Shown here: in pieces, positions 20,397-29,500 of the stretch
How positions within the stretch are numbered: position 1 is the stretch's first letter
Layout of the letters: every line of letters begins with the position of its first letter
Assembly: GCA_946811185.2 (NCBI GenBank)
Contig: OX328109.1
Location: 33,836,129 to 33,900,128, forward strand
Source of the DNA: Hippopus hippopus
Lineage: Eukaryota > Mollusca > Bivalvia > Cardiida > Cardiidae
Direction of reading: 5' to 3'
DNA: 64,000 nt
Program-made: the position numbers and the translations under genes
The notes under the pieces: generated by a model
What the model was told of the DNA's origin: nothing
Seen by the model: only the letters and a program-made list of their open reading frames with translations
The model's database searches: none

Positions 20397-21170
20397 ATGG
20401 AAGATCTTTTAGAACAAATTGTAAAAAATACAAACCATAAAACATCATTTCAAATTATAGTAAGCGACAACAAAACACGTTTTAGAACAAGGTTTAATCC
20501 CCCAATTCAACTGGAAAAGGATAAAGTATATGAAATAGCTTTAGTAAACCTTGAAACTTACTACTCTTTTCCAAACATTGATGAAACAAACAACATATTC
20601 GTTTATTCTCCAGACAATGGTAATTCATGGGTTAAAATAAGAATACCTGAAGGAAGTTATGAGATTGATGACATTAATGATACTATTCACCAGGAAATGA
20701 GAAAAAAGGGTCATTATGATAGAGTTAATGAAGGGTATCCTATTAACATTTCTGCAAACACCAATACCCTAAAGTCTGTTATTACCTTAGAAGATGGTTA
20801 TCAAGTAGATTTTAATCAACCGAGCTCCATTGCTAAAGTATTAGGATTTACTCGCGCTAAATATACGCAAGGATTTTACGAGTCAGAGAATGTAGTGAAC
20901 ATTCTTAGTATAAATAGTTTGCTCGTTAGCATAGATATTATTTCAGGAAGTTATGTTAATGGTTCAACAAAAAACACTATTTACTCTTTTTTCCCAAATG
21001 TTGCACCTGGATATAAGATAATTGAGTCGCCAGTTAATTTAGTATACTTACCAATAACATTAGATGAAATACATAACCTAGAGGTAAATATTACGGATCA
21101 AGATGGCAATGTACTAAATCTTAGAGGTGAAAATTTAACAATTAGGTTTCATATTAGAGAAGCGAGATGA
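20397..21170 (+). CDS. Penton-like minor capsid protein (single jelly roll)
   Basis: 257 aa. Conserved features of Polinton minor capsid proteins are visible: ALVNLETYYSFPNI (~48-61), IPEGSYEIDDIN (~82-93), and the C-terminal DQDGNVLNLRGENLTIRF. In this class the protein is a single jelly roll occupying the capsid vertices, like the adenovirus penton. The start is preceded by TTATAAA touching the ATG. Intact, and followed 34 bp later by the pVI-like gene. Confidence 0.88.
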   Translation: MEDLLEQIVKNTNHKTSFQIIVSDNKTRFRTRFNPPIQLEKDKVYEIALVNLETYYSFPNIDETNNIFVYSPDNGNSWVKIRIPEGSYEIDDINDTIHQEMRKKGHYDRVNEGYPINISANTNTLKSVITLEDGYQVDFNQPSSIAKVLGFTRAKYTQGFYESENVVNILSINSLLVSIDIISGSYVNGSTKNTIYSFFPNVAPGYKIIESPVNLVYLPITLDEIHNLEVNITDQDGNVLNLRGENLTIRFHIREAR

Positions 21171-21204
21171 GGGTTAAATAAATAAAAAAATAGTTGTATA
21201 TAAA

Positions 21205-21789
21205 ATGACGAGTTACACTAATGTTAAAGTAAATATATCGGAAGGACAAAAGGAAAAGCTTCAACATGCTGTTAAAGCTAGTTGTCCAGTAAGTATTCGT
21301 TTAGGTCATGAAGATTTACGTGGTAATGATGTTTTAGCAATTACCGATTCACAAGCAAGAAAAATGGCTAAAGCCTATGAGGATGGTAAGGGTATAACTA
21401 TTAGAATGTCTGCAAAACAACTTAAATATAACACGAAAATAGAAGGGGGTTTTCTCGGAATGCTAGCTGGGTTAGCTGCTAGAGCTTTACCGATGCTTGC
21501 AAAAACTGTTTTACCAGCTTTAGGTGTTGGTGCTCTTTCTGGATTAGCCTCAACAGGTGTACAAAAAGCAATGGGGTCAGGTCTTTACCTTAAAAAAGGA
21601 GGATGTGTTTGTCAAGTTGAAACTGATGGATGTGGATTATACTTAAAACCATACAAAGGTAAAGGATTAGCTTCCGTTGGTGATGGTTTGTATTTAAAGC
21701 AAGGAGGAAAAATGTATGATGGAAGAGGACTTTTACTCGGACCTAATAGTCCATTTGCTAATATCCCTATCTTAGGAGCTATATTATAA
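21205..21789 (+). CDS. pVI-like membrane-active virion protein with predicted protease site
   Basis: 194 aa. An N-terminal region (1-78) is followed by IEGG (79-82), which fits the adenain consensus (M/I/L)xGG, cut before Phe83. Directly after it comes an amphipathic or hydrophobic stretch (83-117: FLGMLAGLAARALPMLAKT and onward). The C-terminus repeats GLYLK (126, 144, 161) and ends LLLGPNSPFANIPILGAIL. In adenovirus, pVI is trimmed after a GG site to release a membrane-lytic amphipathic helix, and the layout here is the same (inference). The start follows TATATAAA. The protein family recurs in Polintons. Confidence 0.72.
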   Translation: MTSYTNVKVNISEGQKEKLQHAVKASCPVSIRLGHEDLRGNDVLAITDSQARKMAKAYEDGKGITIRMSAKQLKYNTKIEGGFLGMLAGLAARALPMLAKTVLPALGVGALSGLASTGVQKAMGSGLYLKKGGCVCQVETDGCGLYLKPYKGKGLASVGDGLYLKQGGKMYDGRGLLLGPNSPFANIPILGAIL

Positions 21790-21811
21790 ATATTATTTAC
21801 AACAAATAAAA

Positions 21812-22192
21812 ATGGATATTCATAAATTTGGTATAAAACCTGATATTACTACTCAACATAAAACTATATTTTGGAAACCTCATTTACATGGAGTAAGATA
21901 TCCTCCCTTAAAGCAAGATCCTCTAAAATGGAAAATATACTCGCAAGTAACTATCAAGATTCCTCCTCGTGATGGTATGAGACTTTCGCTAGGATTTGGT
22001 TATATAACTACACGAGGAGTTGTAGTGATATCTGTTAGTAATAAATGGAAAGATAGTTTAACCATTCTTAATGGAGCACATCTTGATAATGAGGCTGATG
22101 ATATCTTAGTCTACATTTATAATTTCTCACAAAAACCAATTGAAATACCTGAGGGAGAGTTATTCTGTTATCTAAAATATTTACAATCTTGA
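21812..22192 (+). CDS. dUTPase-fold protein with degenerate active site
   Basis: 126 aa. The C-terminal half (VYIYNFSQKPIEIPEGELF) matches the trimeric dUTPase/dCTP-deaminase fold, in which the G-x-x-D..Y..G motif precedes a beta strand ending in N and a later E-x-G-D turn. Here the uridine-binding segment reads GAHLDNEADDILVYIYN; the Tyr and Gly expected after the Asp are missing, so catalysis is doubtful. A structural role for the fold is possible; adenovirus E4-ORF1 is a known non-enzymatic dUTPase relative. The gene lies in the capsid block, 22 bp after the pVI-like gene. Confidence 0.62.
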   Translation: MDIHKFGIKPDITTQHKTIFWKPHLHGVRYPPLKQDPLKWKIYSQVTIKIPPRDGMRLSLGFGYITTRGVVVISVSNKWKDSLTILNGAHLDNEADDILVYIYNFSQKPIEIPEGELFCYLKYLQS

Positions 22193-22218
22193 GATAAAAA
22201 AATTATTATTTTAATAAA

Positions 22219-22896
22219 ATGGCAGATACAGATCAAAAACATCCTAATAAAATATATCCTCCGTTACCCAAAGAACGAAGTACCGCAAGCGCCCCATCTA
22301 TCGAGATGCATGCAATGGGGGATGACGAAGGTCATTCCTACCATTTACAAAAAATATCTGAAGTACAAAAGTTTCTCGAAAATGAAATTCAAAAAAGAGA
22401 TGCCTTAGCTAAAAAATATTTTAGAGCCGCGAGAATCGTTGACAATGTTGACACAGTTTTGATCACGGTAACCATGGCTTCAGGAGTAGGTGGAATCGGT
22501 TTACTATCTACTATTGTAGCTATTCCAGCAGTCATAGCATTAGAAGCAACAGCTGCGGCAACCAAACTTCTTTCGATAGTAGGTAAATATGTAGTAAGAA
22601 ATTCGAGAACCAAGGCAGAAAAACATCAAAAGATTAAAATGATAGCTGATGCTAAGTTAGATACAATTGCTTCACATATATCGAAAGCTTTAACTGACAA
22701 TTATATCTCTGATGATGAATTCAAACTAATCATGGAAGAATTAGAAAAATATAAAAGCATGAAGGATGAGACACGTACCAAGATCAAGAAAAAGATATCT
22801 ACCGAAAATGAAGAAAGCTTGATCGAAAAAGGAAGACAAGAAGCGCGTGAGTCCTTTCGGAGGCTTGTTGAAAAGAATTCCTCGACCACGATGTAA
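22219..22896 (+). CDS. Conserved Polinton membrane protein with coiled-coil-like flanks
   Basis: 225 aa. Charged N-terminus with HSYHLQKISEVQKF, then KKYFRAARIVDNVDTVLI leading into a long hydrophobic Ala/Gly/Ile-rich stretch (~residues 78-120, enough for two membrane passes), then a Lys/Glu-rich helical C-terminal half. Function is unknown. Position among capsid genes suggests a virion membrane or internal protein. Intact; the start is preceded by TTTTAATAAA. Confidence 0.7.
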   Translation: MADTDQKHPNKIYPPLPKERSTASAPSIEMHAMGDDEGHSYHLQKISEVQKFLENEIQKRDALAKKYFRAARIVDNVDTVLITVTMASGVGGIGLLSTIVAIPAVIALEATAAATKLLSIVGKYVVRNSRTKAEKHQKIKMIADAKLDTIASHISKALTDNYISDDEFKLIMEELEKYKSMKDETRTKIKKKISTENEESLIEKGRQEARESFRRLVEKNSSTTM

Positions 22897-22951
22897 TCTC
22901 CCTGAGATAAGGTGTAAGTGTATTTGTGAAATAGGTGATACCTCAGACATG

Positions 22952-22988
22952 TAATATATAAGAGAATATATAATGCTCTTATATATTA
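22952..22988. terminator. 37-nt hairpin after the membrane-protein gene
   Basis: taatatataagag (22952-22964) pairs perfectly with ctcttatatatta (22976-22988): 13 bp with an 11-nt loop. It lies 56 bp past the stop of the 225-aa gene. Total length equals that of four other hairpins in this element. Confidence 0.62.
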
Positions 22989-23006
22989 TCCCAAACAAGT
23001 TGGTGT

Positions 23007-23074
23007 TTGAAAACTATGATAAAAACTATGATAAAAACTATGATAAAAACTATGTTAAAAACTGTGTTAAAAAA
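23007..23074 (+). repeat. 12-bp tandem repeat, about five units
   Basis: aaaaactatgat is repeated three times, followed by two variants (aaaaactatgtt, aaaaactgtgtt). It lies just upstream of the 296-aa gene, between a hairpin and the start codon, and may be an upstream regulatory array or a simple slippage product. Confidence 0.75.
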
Positions 23075-23095
23075 TTATTTTAGTAATTAAAAAAA

Positions 23096-23986
23096 ATGTC
23101 TTTTTTAAAAATCGCTGATCCCGCAAAAAGGGACTTAATTGTAAAAGAGTATCTTGAAACGAGAAAGAAGATTCGGGATAATCTATTAGCAGAGAGAACG
23201 GGTAAACAAGAATTACAAACCGATCTTTCAAAGTTTTTTAAACCTATTACGGAAACGCAAAAAGCTACAGCAAAGGAGATTACTGAGGGACTTAGACCTA
23301 TTAAAGAAGCTATCGAAAAGTTACCACAAGCTATTAATCTACCAGCTTTTCCAACAATAGAAGCTTATCCCTCTGAAGAAAAACCAGCTATTGAGGAAAG
23401 GAAATTGAAGGAATATCAAGATAAATTTTTCGTTGGACCAGTTGCAGTGGAGTATCTAACAAAATTTCTTAATAAAGATGATGTTGATAGAACATATGGA
23501 TTACGTGATGAAGGTGGTAAATTTTATATTGGTAGCAAAATGGTTGTAATTGATGAGGATGATATTGTTCTTGGTAGTAAGGTGTATCAAGGAACACCTG
23601 GTTTATGGGAGTTAATTGTTGCTAAAGAACCAAATGAAGACATTTATAAACATAATGATCTTGGAGAATATCAAGATTTAATGATAAAAACCAGCGCTCT
23701 TCATCGAAATAACGATCCTGATAATCGATATCCTAAAGCTTCTAGAGGGAAAAAATGGGATAAAATTCTTAGATATATTTGGGAAAATGAAAAAATATTT
23801 CAAGGAAAGGGTATCATTATCCCATCTGACCCTAACGCATTAATAGAAAGACTAGATCTGTTACTGGCAAGTAAAGAAGCAGGTAACACAGGTGTAAGAA
23901 ACGAGTTAGTGAGCATTTGTGACGAATTAAAAAGACAAGGTGTTTTAAATTCAAATGCTTATAAAAATTTAATGTCTTTACTATAA
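23096..23986 (+). CDS. Conserved Polinton protein of unknown function, 296 aa
   Basis: The N-terminal third is helical and charged (ADPAKRDLIVKEYLETRKK; a short Pro-rich linker follows). The C-terminal two thirds hold YGLRDEGGKFYIGSK, VVIDEDDIVLGSK and GTPGLWELI, then RGKKWDKILRYIWEN. These blocks recur in animal Polintons, but I know of no assigned function. Intact. It stops 3 nt before the next ATG, so the two are probably co-transcribed. Confidence 0.7.
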   Translation: MSFLKIADPAKRDLIVKEYLETRKKIRDNLLAERTGKQELQTDLSKFFKPITETQKATAKEITEGLRPIKEAIEKLPQAINLPAFPTIEAYPSEEKPAIEERKLKEYQDKFFVGPVAVEYLTKFLNKDDVDRTYGLRDEGGKFYIGSKMVVIDEDDIVLGSKVYQGTPGLWELIVAKEPNEDIYKHNDLGEYQDLMIKTSALHRNNDPDNRYPKASRGKKWDKILRYIWENEKIFQGKGIIIPSDPNALIERLDLLLASKEAGNTGVRNELVSICDELKRQGVLNSNAYKNLMSLL

Positions 23987-23989
23987 AAA

Positions 23990-24380
23990 ATGATCATCAC
24001 TAAAAAACACGGATTTAAAAAAAAGTATTCATACGGTGGTGCCGGAATCTTTGATAGCGTTGCTAACTTTTTAGCGAGGCTTTTTACTAGTAGTGCAGCT
24101 AAACAAATTGCGTCTTCTGCCCTTGATGTAGGAAAGAGTGTAGCTAAGGAAGGTGCAAAGAAAGCTTTAGAGGTTGGAAAAAGCGCAGCTGTAGATTTAG
24201 GAAAAAAATTAGTTACGAGAGCTTTAACACCAAAATCAAAGGAAATTTTACAAAAATATAGCGCAACGCCAACACCAACAACAACACCCAAAACGCAAGA
24301 CATTAATAGATGGAAGTGCCATTGCTATTCAAGACTTAGTTAAAAGATTAAACAGTGGAGCAGGCATTAAAACAGTATGA
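23990..24380 (+). pseudogene. Small basic amphipathic virion-type protein, frameshifted near its end
   Basis: The frame starts KKHGFKKKYSYGGAGIFDS, then has Ala/Lys-rich repeated helices (VGKSVAKEGAKKALEVGKS). The original frame runs to a stop at 24343. A +1 shift around 24300-24309 instead reads DGSAIAIQDLVKRLN to a TGA at 24378-24380, which looks like the genuine C-terminus. A small insertion or deletion at that point therefore appears to have broken the gene. The restored end would overlap the next ATG by ATGA. A DNA-condensing or membrane-active core protein is a guess from composition. Confidence 0.65.
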
Positions 24381-24787
24381 AGAAAAAAATAAAATTAAGT
24401 TAAGAAATTATATTACTTATAAAAAAGATAATTCCAGAATTAAAATTTAATCGTGTAGATTATAAAAAATACAATACTAGTTGTATTACTATAGTAGGTG
24501 CATTTTTAAACCTAAAAGATTGTGAAATCCTAGAAATTAATAACACGAAATATGGTTATAAAAAAGCTGTTGTGAAGTTATCTCCTGAAAAAGTAATCAA
24601 GATGAAAGAGATTGAGGAAAAGGTGAATGAATGTTTACAAAAGTGTGGGATACCCCAAATAACACTTGTATACGGTAATAGAGTTTATCCTAAAACTAAA
24701 ATGGAAACCGCAAAAAGCATTAAACTTGGAGGTGTGTTTGTTAATGATGAAAATAAGTCTTTTCCCCAGCTTTGGTTAGAAATTTAA
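24377..24787 (+). pseudogene. Conserved small Polinton protein with in-frame stop at codon 9
   Basis: The ATG at 24377 overlaps the preceding gene's probable TGA. After MKKKIKLS there is a TAA (24401-24403), then an open frame in the same phase to 24787, giving blocks such as VDYKKYNTSC, GAFLNLKDCEILEI and VNDENKSFPQLWLE. Frame continuity on both sides of the stop argues for a nonsense mutation. Internal initiation downstream (Met at 24602) would yield only about 61 aa. Function unknown; the family recurs next to the major capsid gene in Polintons. Confidence 0.65.
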
Positions 24788-24792
24788 GTAAC

Positions 24793-24829
24793 ACAATTAT
24801 AATTTTTATTTATTTAAAATTATAATTGT
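24793..24829. terminator. 37-nt hairpin upstream of the major capsid gene
   Basis: acaattataatttt (24793-24806) pairs perfectly with aaaattataattgt (24816-24829): 14 bp with a 9-nt loop. It starts 6 nt past the preceding stop and ends 10 nt before the major capsid ATG, so it separates two units. Confidence 0.65.
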
Positions 24830-24838
24830 TATTATAAA

Positions 24839-26131
24839 ATGGACATTTTAAAAATCACCGAACCAATTTTAAAAGATGATAGTATTGATGAGTATGAACA
24901 CCATGAGTATGAACCGATAACAGGTGCTAATCTCAACAACTCAGGAGGAGATATTAGAATTAGTATCGAAACCCAAGATATTTTTACTCATCCTAGTGAG
25001 AGTTATTTACTTATTGAAGGACAATTAGTAAAAAATGTTGATGGAACTCCTTATGTTATAGGCACAGACAACGTTAATATTGCTTTAACAAACAACGCCT
25101 TGATGCACCTGTTTAAAAATATTAGGTATCAACTTTCAGGTATGGATATTGAATCCATAACAAATCCTGGCCAGGCTACTACAATGCTTGGGTTGTTAAA
25201 ATATCCAGATGATTTTTCTAAATCACAAGGGTTAAACCAATTATGGTATAAGGATACAACAATCAATGCAGACGATCAAAATAGCGGATGGGAAATAAGA
25301 AGACAATACATCATTAATAATGTTAATCCAGTAGGTTCATTTAGTTTTAGAGTTCCTTTAAAACATATATTTGGTTTTTGTGAGGACTATAATAAAATAT
25401 TGTATGGAATGAAGCAAACTCTCACGTTAACAAGAAATAATGATGAAGATGCAATCTTTCGAATCAATGCTGCTCCTGTAGGTAGAATTAGATTAGATAA
25501 GATATCATGGTTTATGCCACATGTGCTACCTGCTGATAAAGAGAAGATGGAACTTTATAAAATTATCGAGAAAAAAGAAAAACTACCAGTTGGATATAGA
25601 ATGATACAGTGTGACTCTATCACGGTTCCTCAGACAACATCATTTACCTGGAGACTTTCTGTTAAATCATCTCCTGAGGTACCACGTTTTATCATTGTCG
25701 GCTTTCAAACTAATAAAAGTAATAACCAAAGACAAAATGCATCTGTATTTAACAATGTAAATGTTAACAATATTTATGTTATGTTAAATGCTACTAGATA
25801 CCCTGCAGTTGACTATAATCTCTCATTTGCTAAACAACAATTTAGTAGAGCGTATGGTGACACCGCATTATTTAGATCTAAGTTTTATAACATGAATGAG
25901 TTGGTGTCAAACCCTAATATTTCTCCCGTAGATTATAGAACTCTATATCCTTTGTTTTTGTTTGACGTTTCTAAACAGAGTGAAAGATTAAAATATTCTG
26001 TTACTGATATTCAAATTAAGGCATTTTTTGGTGAAAATGTGGATGCGAACACAGAGGCATATGCTGTTATTATTAGTGATAGGTTAATTAACTTCCAGTC
26101 TGATGGAAATAAAATGAGTGTAGTGTATTAA
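24839..26131 (+). CDS. Major capsid protein (double jelly roll)
   Basis: 430 aa, the usual size range for Polinton major capsid proteins. It starts MDILKITEPILKDDSIDEYE. Conserved stretches include IRISIETQDIFTHPSESYLLIEGQ (first strands), ALMHLFKNIRYQLSG, GSFSFRVPLKHIFGF (end of the first jelly roll) and RFIIVGFQTNK plus DYRTLYPLFLFDVSKQSERL in the second. Double-jelly-roll proteins form trimeric pseudo-hexagonal capsomers. The start is preceded by TTATTATAAA touching the ATG. No break seen. Confidence 0.9.
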   Translation: MDILKITEPILKDDSIDEYEHHEYEPITGANLNNSGGDIRISIETQDIFTHPSESYLLIEGQLVKNVDGTPYVIGTDNVNIALTNNALMHLFKNIRYQLSGMDIESITNPGQATTMLGLLKYPDDFSKSQGLNQLWYKDTTINADDQNSGWEIRRQYIINNVNPVGSFSFRVPLKHIFGFCEDYNKILYGMKQTLTLTRNNDEDAIFRINAAPVGRIRLDKISWFMPHVLPADKEKMELYKIIEKKEKLPVGYRMIQCDSITVPQTTSFTWRLSVKSSPEVPRFIIVGFQTNKSNNQRQNASVFNNVNVNNIYVMLNATRYPAVDYNLSFAKQQFSRAYGDTALFRSKFYNMNELVSNPNISPVDYRTLYPLFLFDVSKQSERLKYSVTDIQIKAFFGENVDANTEAYAVIISDRLINFQSDGNKMSVVY

Positions 26132-26152
26132 GATATTTTTTCCTATATAAAA

Positions 26153-26503
26153 ATGATAAAGATTGCAGATTTAAAAAAAATTCTTAAAGAAAATAATATA
26201 AATTTCTACTCATACTGGGATAAAAAGCGATTAGTTGAGTTGGTGAAAGAACATGGATTGTTACTAGAGGAGGAGTCGCTTAAGTTACCTAAAAAAGAAA
26301 GAAGTAAAGACCCTAAGTTTGATAGATTAAAGACTATTATGCATAATCCTAAGAAAGTTAGTTTAGAGGATGTTGAAACTGGCCAAATAAAAATCTTCCC
26401 ATCAATTTATAAGACAGGTAAATTTATAGATCGCTGCCCACAAACGATTGAGAATTGGAATGGGAGAACTTGGAATAATAAATATAAGATTAACATTCAG
26501 TAA
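26153..26503 (+). CDS. Small SAP-like DNA-binding protein
   Basis: 116 aa. Residues 1-37 (IADLKKILKENNI, then KRLVELVKEHG) match the two-helix SAP pattern found in DNA-binding proteins. The C-terminal half has VETGQIKIFPSIYKTGKFI and NGRTWNNKYKI, which recur in Polinton relatives. DNA organisation or a replication accessory role is possible. It lies 21 bp after the major capsid gene and its start follows TATATAAAA. It is followed by a 37-nt hairpin. Confidence 0.65.
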   Translation: MIKIADLKKILKENNINFYSYWDKKRLVELVKEHGLLLEEESLKLPKKERSKDPKFDRLKTIMHNPKKVSLEDVETGQIKIFPSIYKTGKFIDRCPQTIENWNGRTWNNKYKINIQ

Positions 26504-26538
26504 TTTTATTATGACAATGACGAAGTCGTAATAAAATT
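26502..26538. terminator. 37-nt hairpin between SAP-like and polymerase genes
   Basis: aattttattatgac (26502-26515) pairs with gtcgtaataaaatt (26525-26538): 14 bp with one T/G pair (wobble in RNA) and a 9-nt loop. It overlaps the TAA of the SAP-like gene by two bases. Confidence 0.62.
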
Positions 26539-26589
26539 GAGACAAAAAAAAATTTAGCTTAAGTTTTTTATTATATATATATAAAAAAA

Positions 26590-29500
26590 ATGAGTTTCCT
26601 AAATAGATTTACGAGTGCAGCTAGATGAGCTGCGTCTAATGTTTACTCTGGAGCAAGACGACTAGCCGCAGCTGTCGTTCCGGAATCCATACAAAGAAGA
26701 GTAACTGATTTTAGTAACTGGCTAACTGGTAATGTAGAGCCAGCACAAATACCACAAGTTTTGGATGAAGTTGTTGAACATGTTAGAGAAAATTACCCTC
26801 AAAGGCGGAATTTACGGGTTAGAGAGGGACCATCTTCTTTAGGAGGGTTTGCAAGACAATATGTAATAAATGGGAGTGGGGAAACAGATACGTATACGTT
26901 TTTGGAAAATGCGCGTGATAATATGGTTAATATTATAAGAAATAATCCTGGAATAAAAATTCAGTTAGCTTTTAAATGTATTATGAGAAAAGCAACTGAT
27001 CCTGAAATTAATTTAATAAGTTCTACTTTCTATTCAGGACATTTTGCTGTTTATGAGGGAACCGATATAGATGAACTTTATACAACTATGATTGAAAAAA
27101 TTTTAGAAAAAATAGCGAAATTTCAAATGGCGGGTAGTGATTGGGTAGCTCATAATATATTAACATTTGAGTTACACACAGTTGAAATTAATCCTTTAAG
27201 AGCTAATAGTTACTTACCTTTACCAGATTGGGTCGCTAACAAAAAGGCAGTTATCAATATTAAAAATAAAGATAACAAATGCTTTTTATGGGGTGTTTTA
27301 AGAGTATTAAATCCAAAAAATGACCATCCAGAAAGAGTTGATAAAGAATTAAAAGCAAAGGAGGGTAGCGTAAACATGGAGGGAATAGAGTATCCTGTTT
27401 CGTCTGCTGGTATCAAGAAGTTTGAAAAACAAAATCCTGAAATTAGTATAAACGTTTTTGCAATAAAAAATTATAAACGAAAAATTCATCCTTATTTAAT
27501 TACTGATATTGAGAAAAGCAAACATATTGACCTTCTTTTTATTAAAGATGGAGAAAATATGCACTATGCCCTCATAAAAAACTTTAATGGGTTGATGAGA
27601 ACCCAAGTAAGCAATAATAGCAGTATAAAATATTGTAAACGTTGTTTAAATCATTTTGGTAGTAATAAACTTTTAGAAAAACATAAACAATATTGTAATG
27701 AGTATGAGCCTATTTTAATGGAAATGCCAGCACAAGGTAGTGAAATGCTTTTTATTCATAACATAAAGAAAATAAAGATTCCTTTTGTAGTATATGCTGA
27801 TTTTGAAAGTGTTTTAAAACCAATACACACATGCGAATCAAATCCAAAAGATAGTTATACTATACAAACTCAAAAACATTTACCATGTAGTTTTTATTAT
27901 ATTATAATATTTCTTACTGATGATATGTCTAAACCAATAGTAAGAAACTATATAGGAGAAGATGTTGGTGAAGTTTTTATAAATATGTTATCAAAAGATA
28001 TTAAGAACCTTCATGAAAGATATTATCAAAACCCAAAACCAATGAATCTTACAATAGATGAACAACAAAAACATCCACAACAAAAAAAATGTTGGATTTG
28101 TGGTAATAAGTTTACAAAAGATAATATTAGAGTAAGAGATCATTGTCATTTTACAGGAAAGTATAGAGGTGCCGCGCATCAAGACTGTAATTTAAAAGCT
28201 AGTAAACCTAATTTTACACCAGTATATTTTCATAATTTAAGCGGATATGATGCTCATCTTTTTATAAAATATCTTGGTAAAACTAGTGGTAAGATTAATT
28301 GCATTCCAAATAATGAGGAGAAATATATTAGTTTTAGTAAAAACATTTGGGTTGGAGAAACAGAAAAAAAGAAAGATGCTATATATCACGAAATTAGATT
28401 TCTTGATAGTTTTAAATTTATGAGTTCTAGTTTGGATAAACTTTCATCTTACTTAGAGGAAAGTCAGTTAAAAATTTTAACAAGATATTTTACTAAGAAT
28501 CAGCTACCACTAGTTAGGAGAAAAGGAGTTTTCCCTTATGAATATTTAGACTCATTTAAAAAGCTTTATGATGAAAAATTACCACCAAAAGAAGCTTTTT
28601 ATTCCACTTTAAATAAAACACATATTAGTGATGAGGACTATGCTCACGCTAAAAATGTATGGGAAGCTTTTAATATGAAAACTTTTAAGGATTATTTAGA
28701 ACTTTACAATAAAATAGATGTGTTACTTTTAGCAGATGTCTTTGAGAATTTTAGAGATGTTTGTTGTAAAAATTATGACTTAGATCCTAGTTGGTATTAT
28801 ACAACACCAGGTTTGGCATGGGATGCAGCATTAAAAATAACGGATGTAAAACTAGAACTTTAGTCTGATCCTGATATGCATTTAATGTTTGAAAAAGGTA
28901 TCAGAGGTGGTGTTAGTATGTGTTGTAAAAGATATTCAGAAGCAAATAACAAATATATGAGTGAATTATATGATTCAAGTAAACCATCAAAATATTTACT
29001 ATATATAGATGCAAATAGCCTTTATCCTTGGGCGATGAGTCAACCTCTTCCTACTCATGGTTTTAAATGGATGACAGATAAAGAATTAGAAAATTGGCAG
29101 GATCATTCTTGTATATTAGAAGTAGATTTAGAATACCCTAAAGATTTACATGATTTACATAATGACTTCCCTTTAGCGCCTGAACGTTTAAAAATAGAAA
29201 AGGTAGAAAAACTTATTCCAAACTTAAATAACAAAAAGAATTATGTTTTACATTATAAAGCTTTAAAAACGTGTGTTGATTTAGGTTTAAAAATTACTAA
29301 AATACATAGTGGAATTAAGTTTGAGGAAAGTGTATGGCTTAAACCTTACATTGATATAAATATCAATCTAAGAAAAGCAGCTAAAAATAATTTTGAGAAA
29401 GATTTTTTTAAATTGATGAATAATTCAGTCTTTGGTAAGACTATGGAGAATTTAAGAAATAGAGTAGAAGTTCATTTAGTTAATGATAGAGATAAAGCAA

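Noticed and set aside
24572..24787. Independent small gene starting at 24572
   Set aside because: That codon is GTG; the frame continues upstream to 24404 and, past a TAA, to the ATG at 24377.
26761..26763. Polymerase start at 26761
   Set aside because: The codon is TTG. The same frame extends to an ATG at 26590 behind the usual TATA-like string, interrupted only by the TGA at codon 13.
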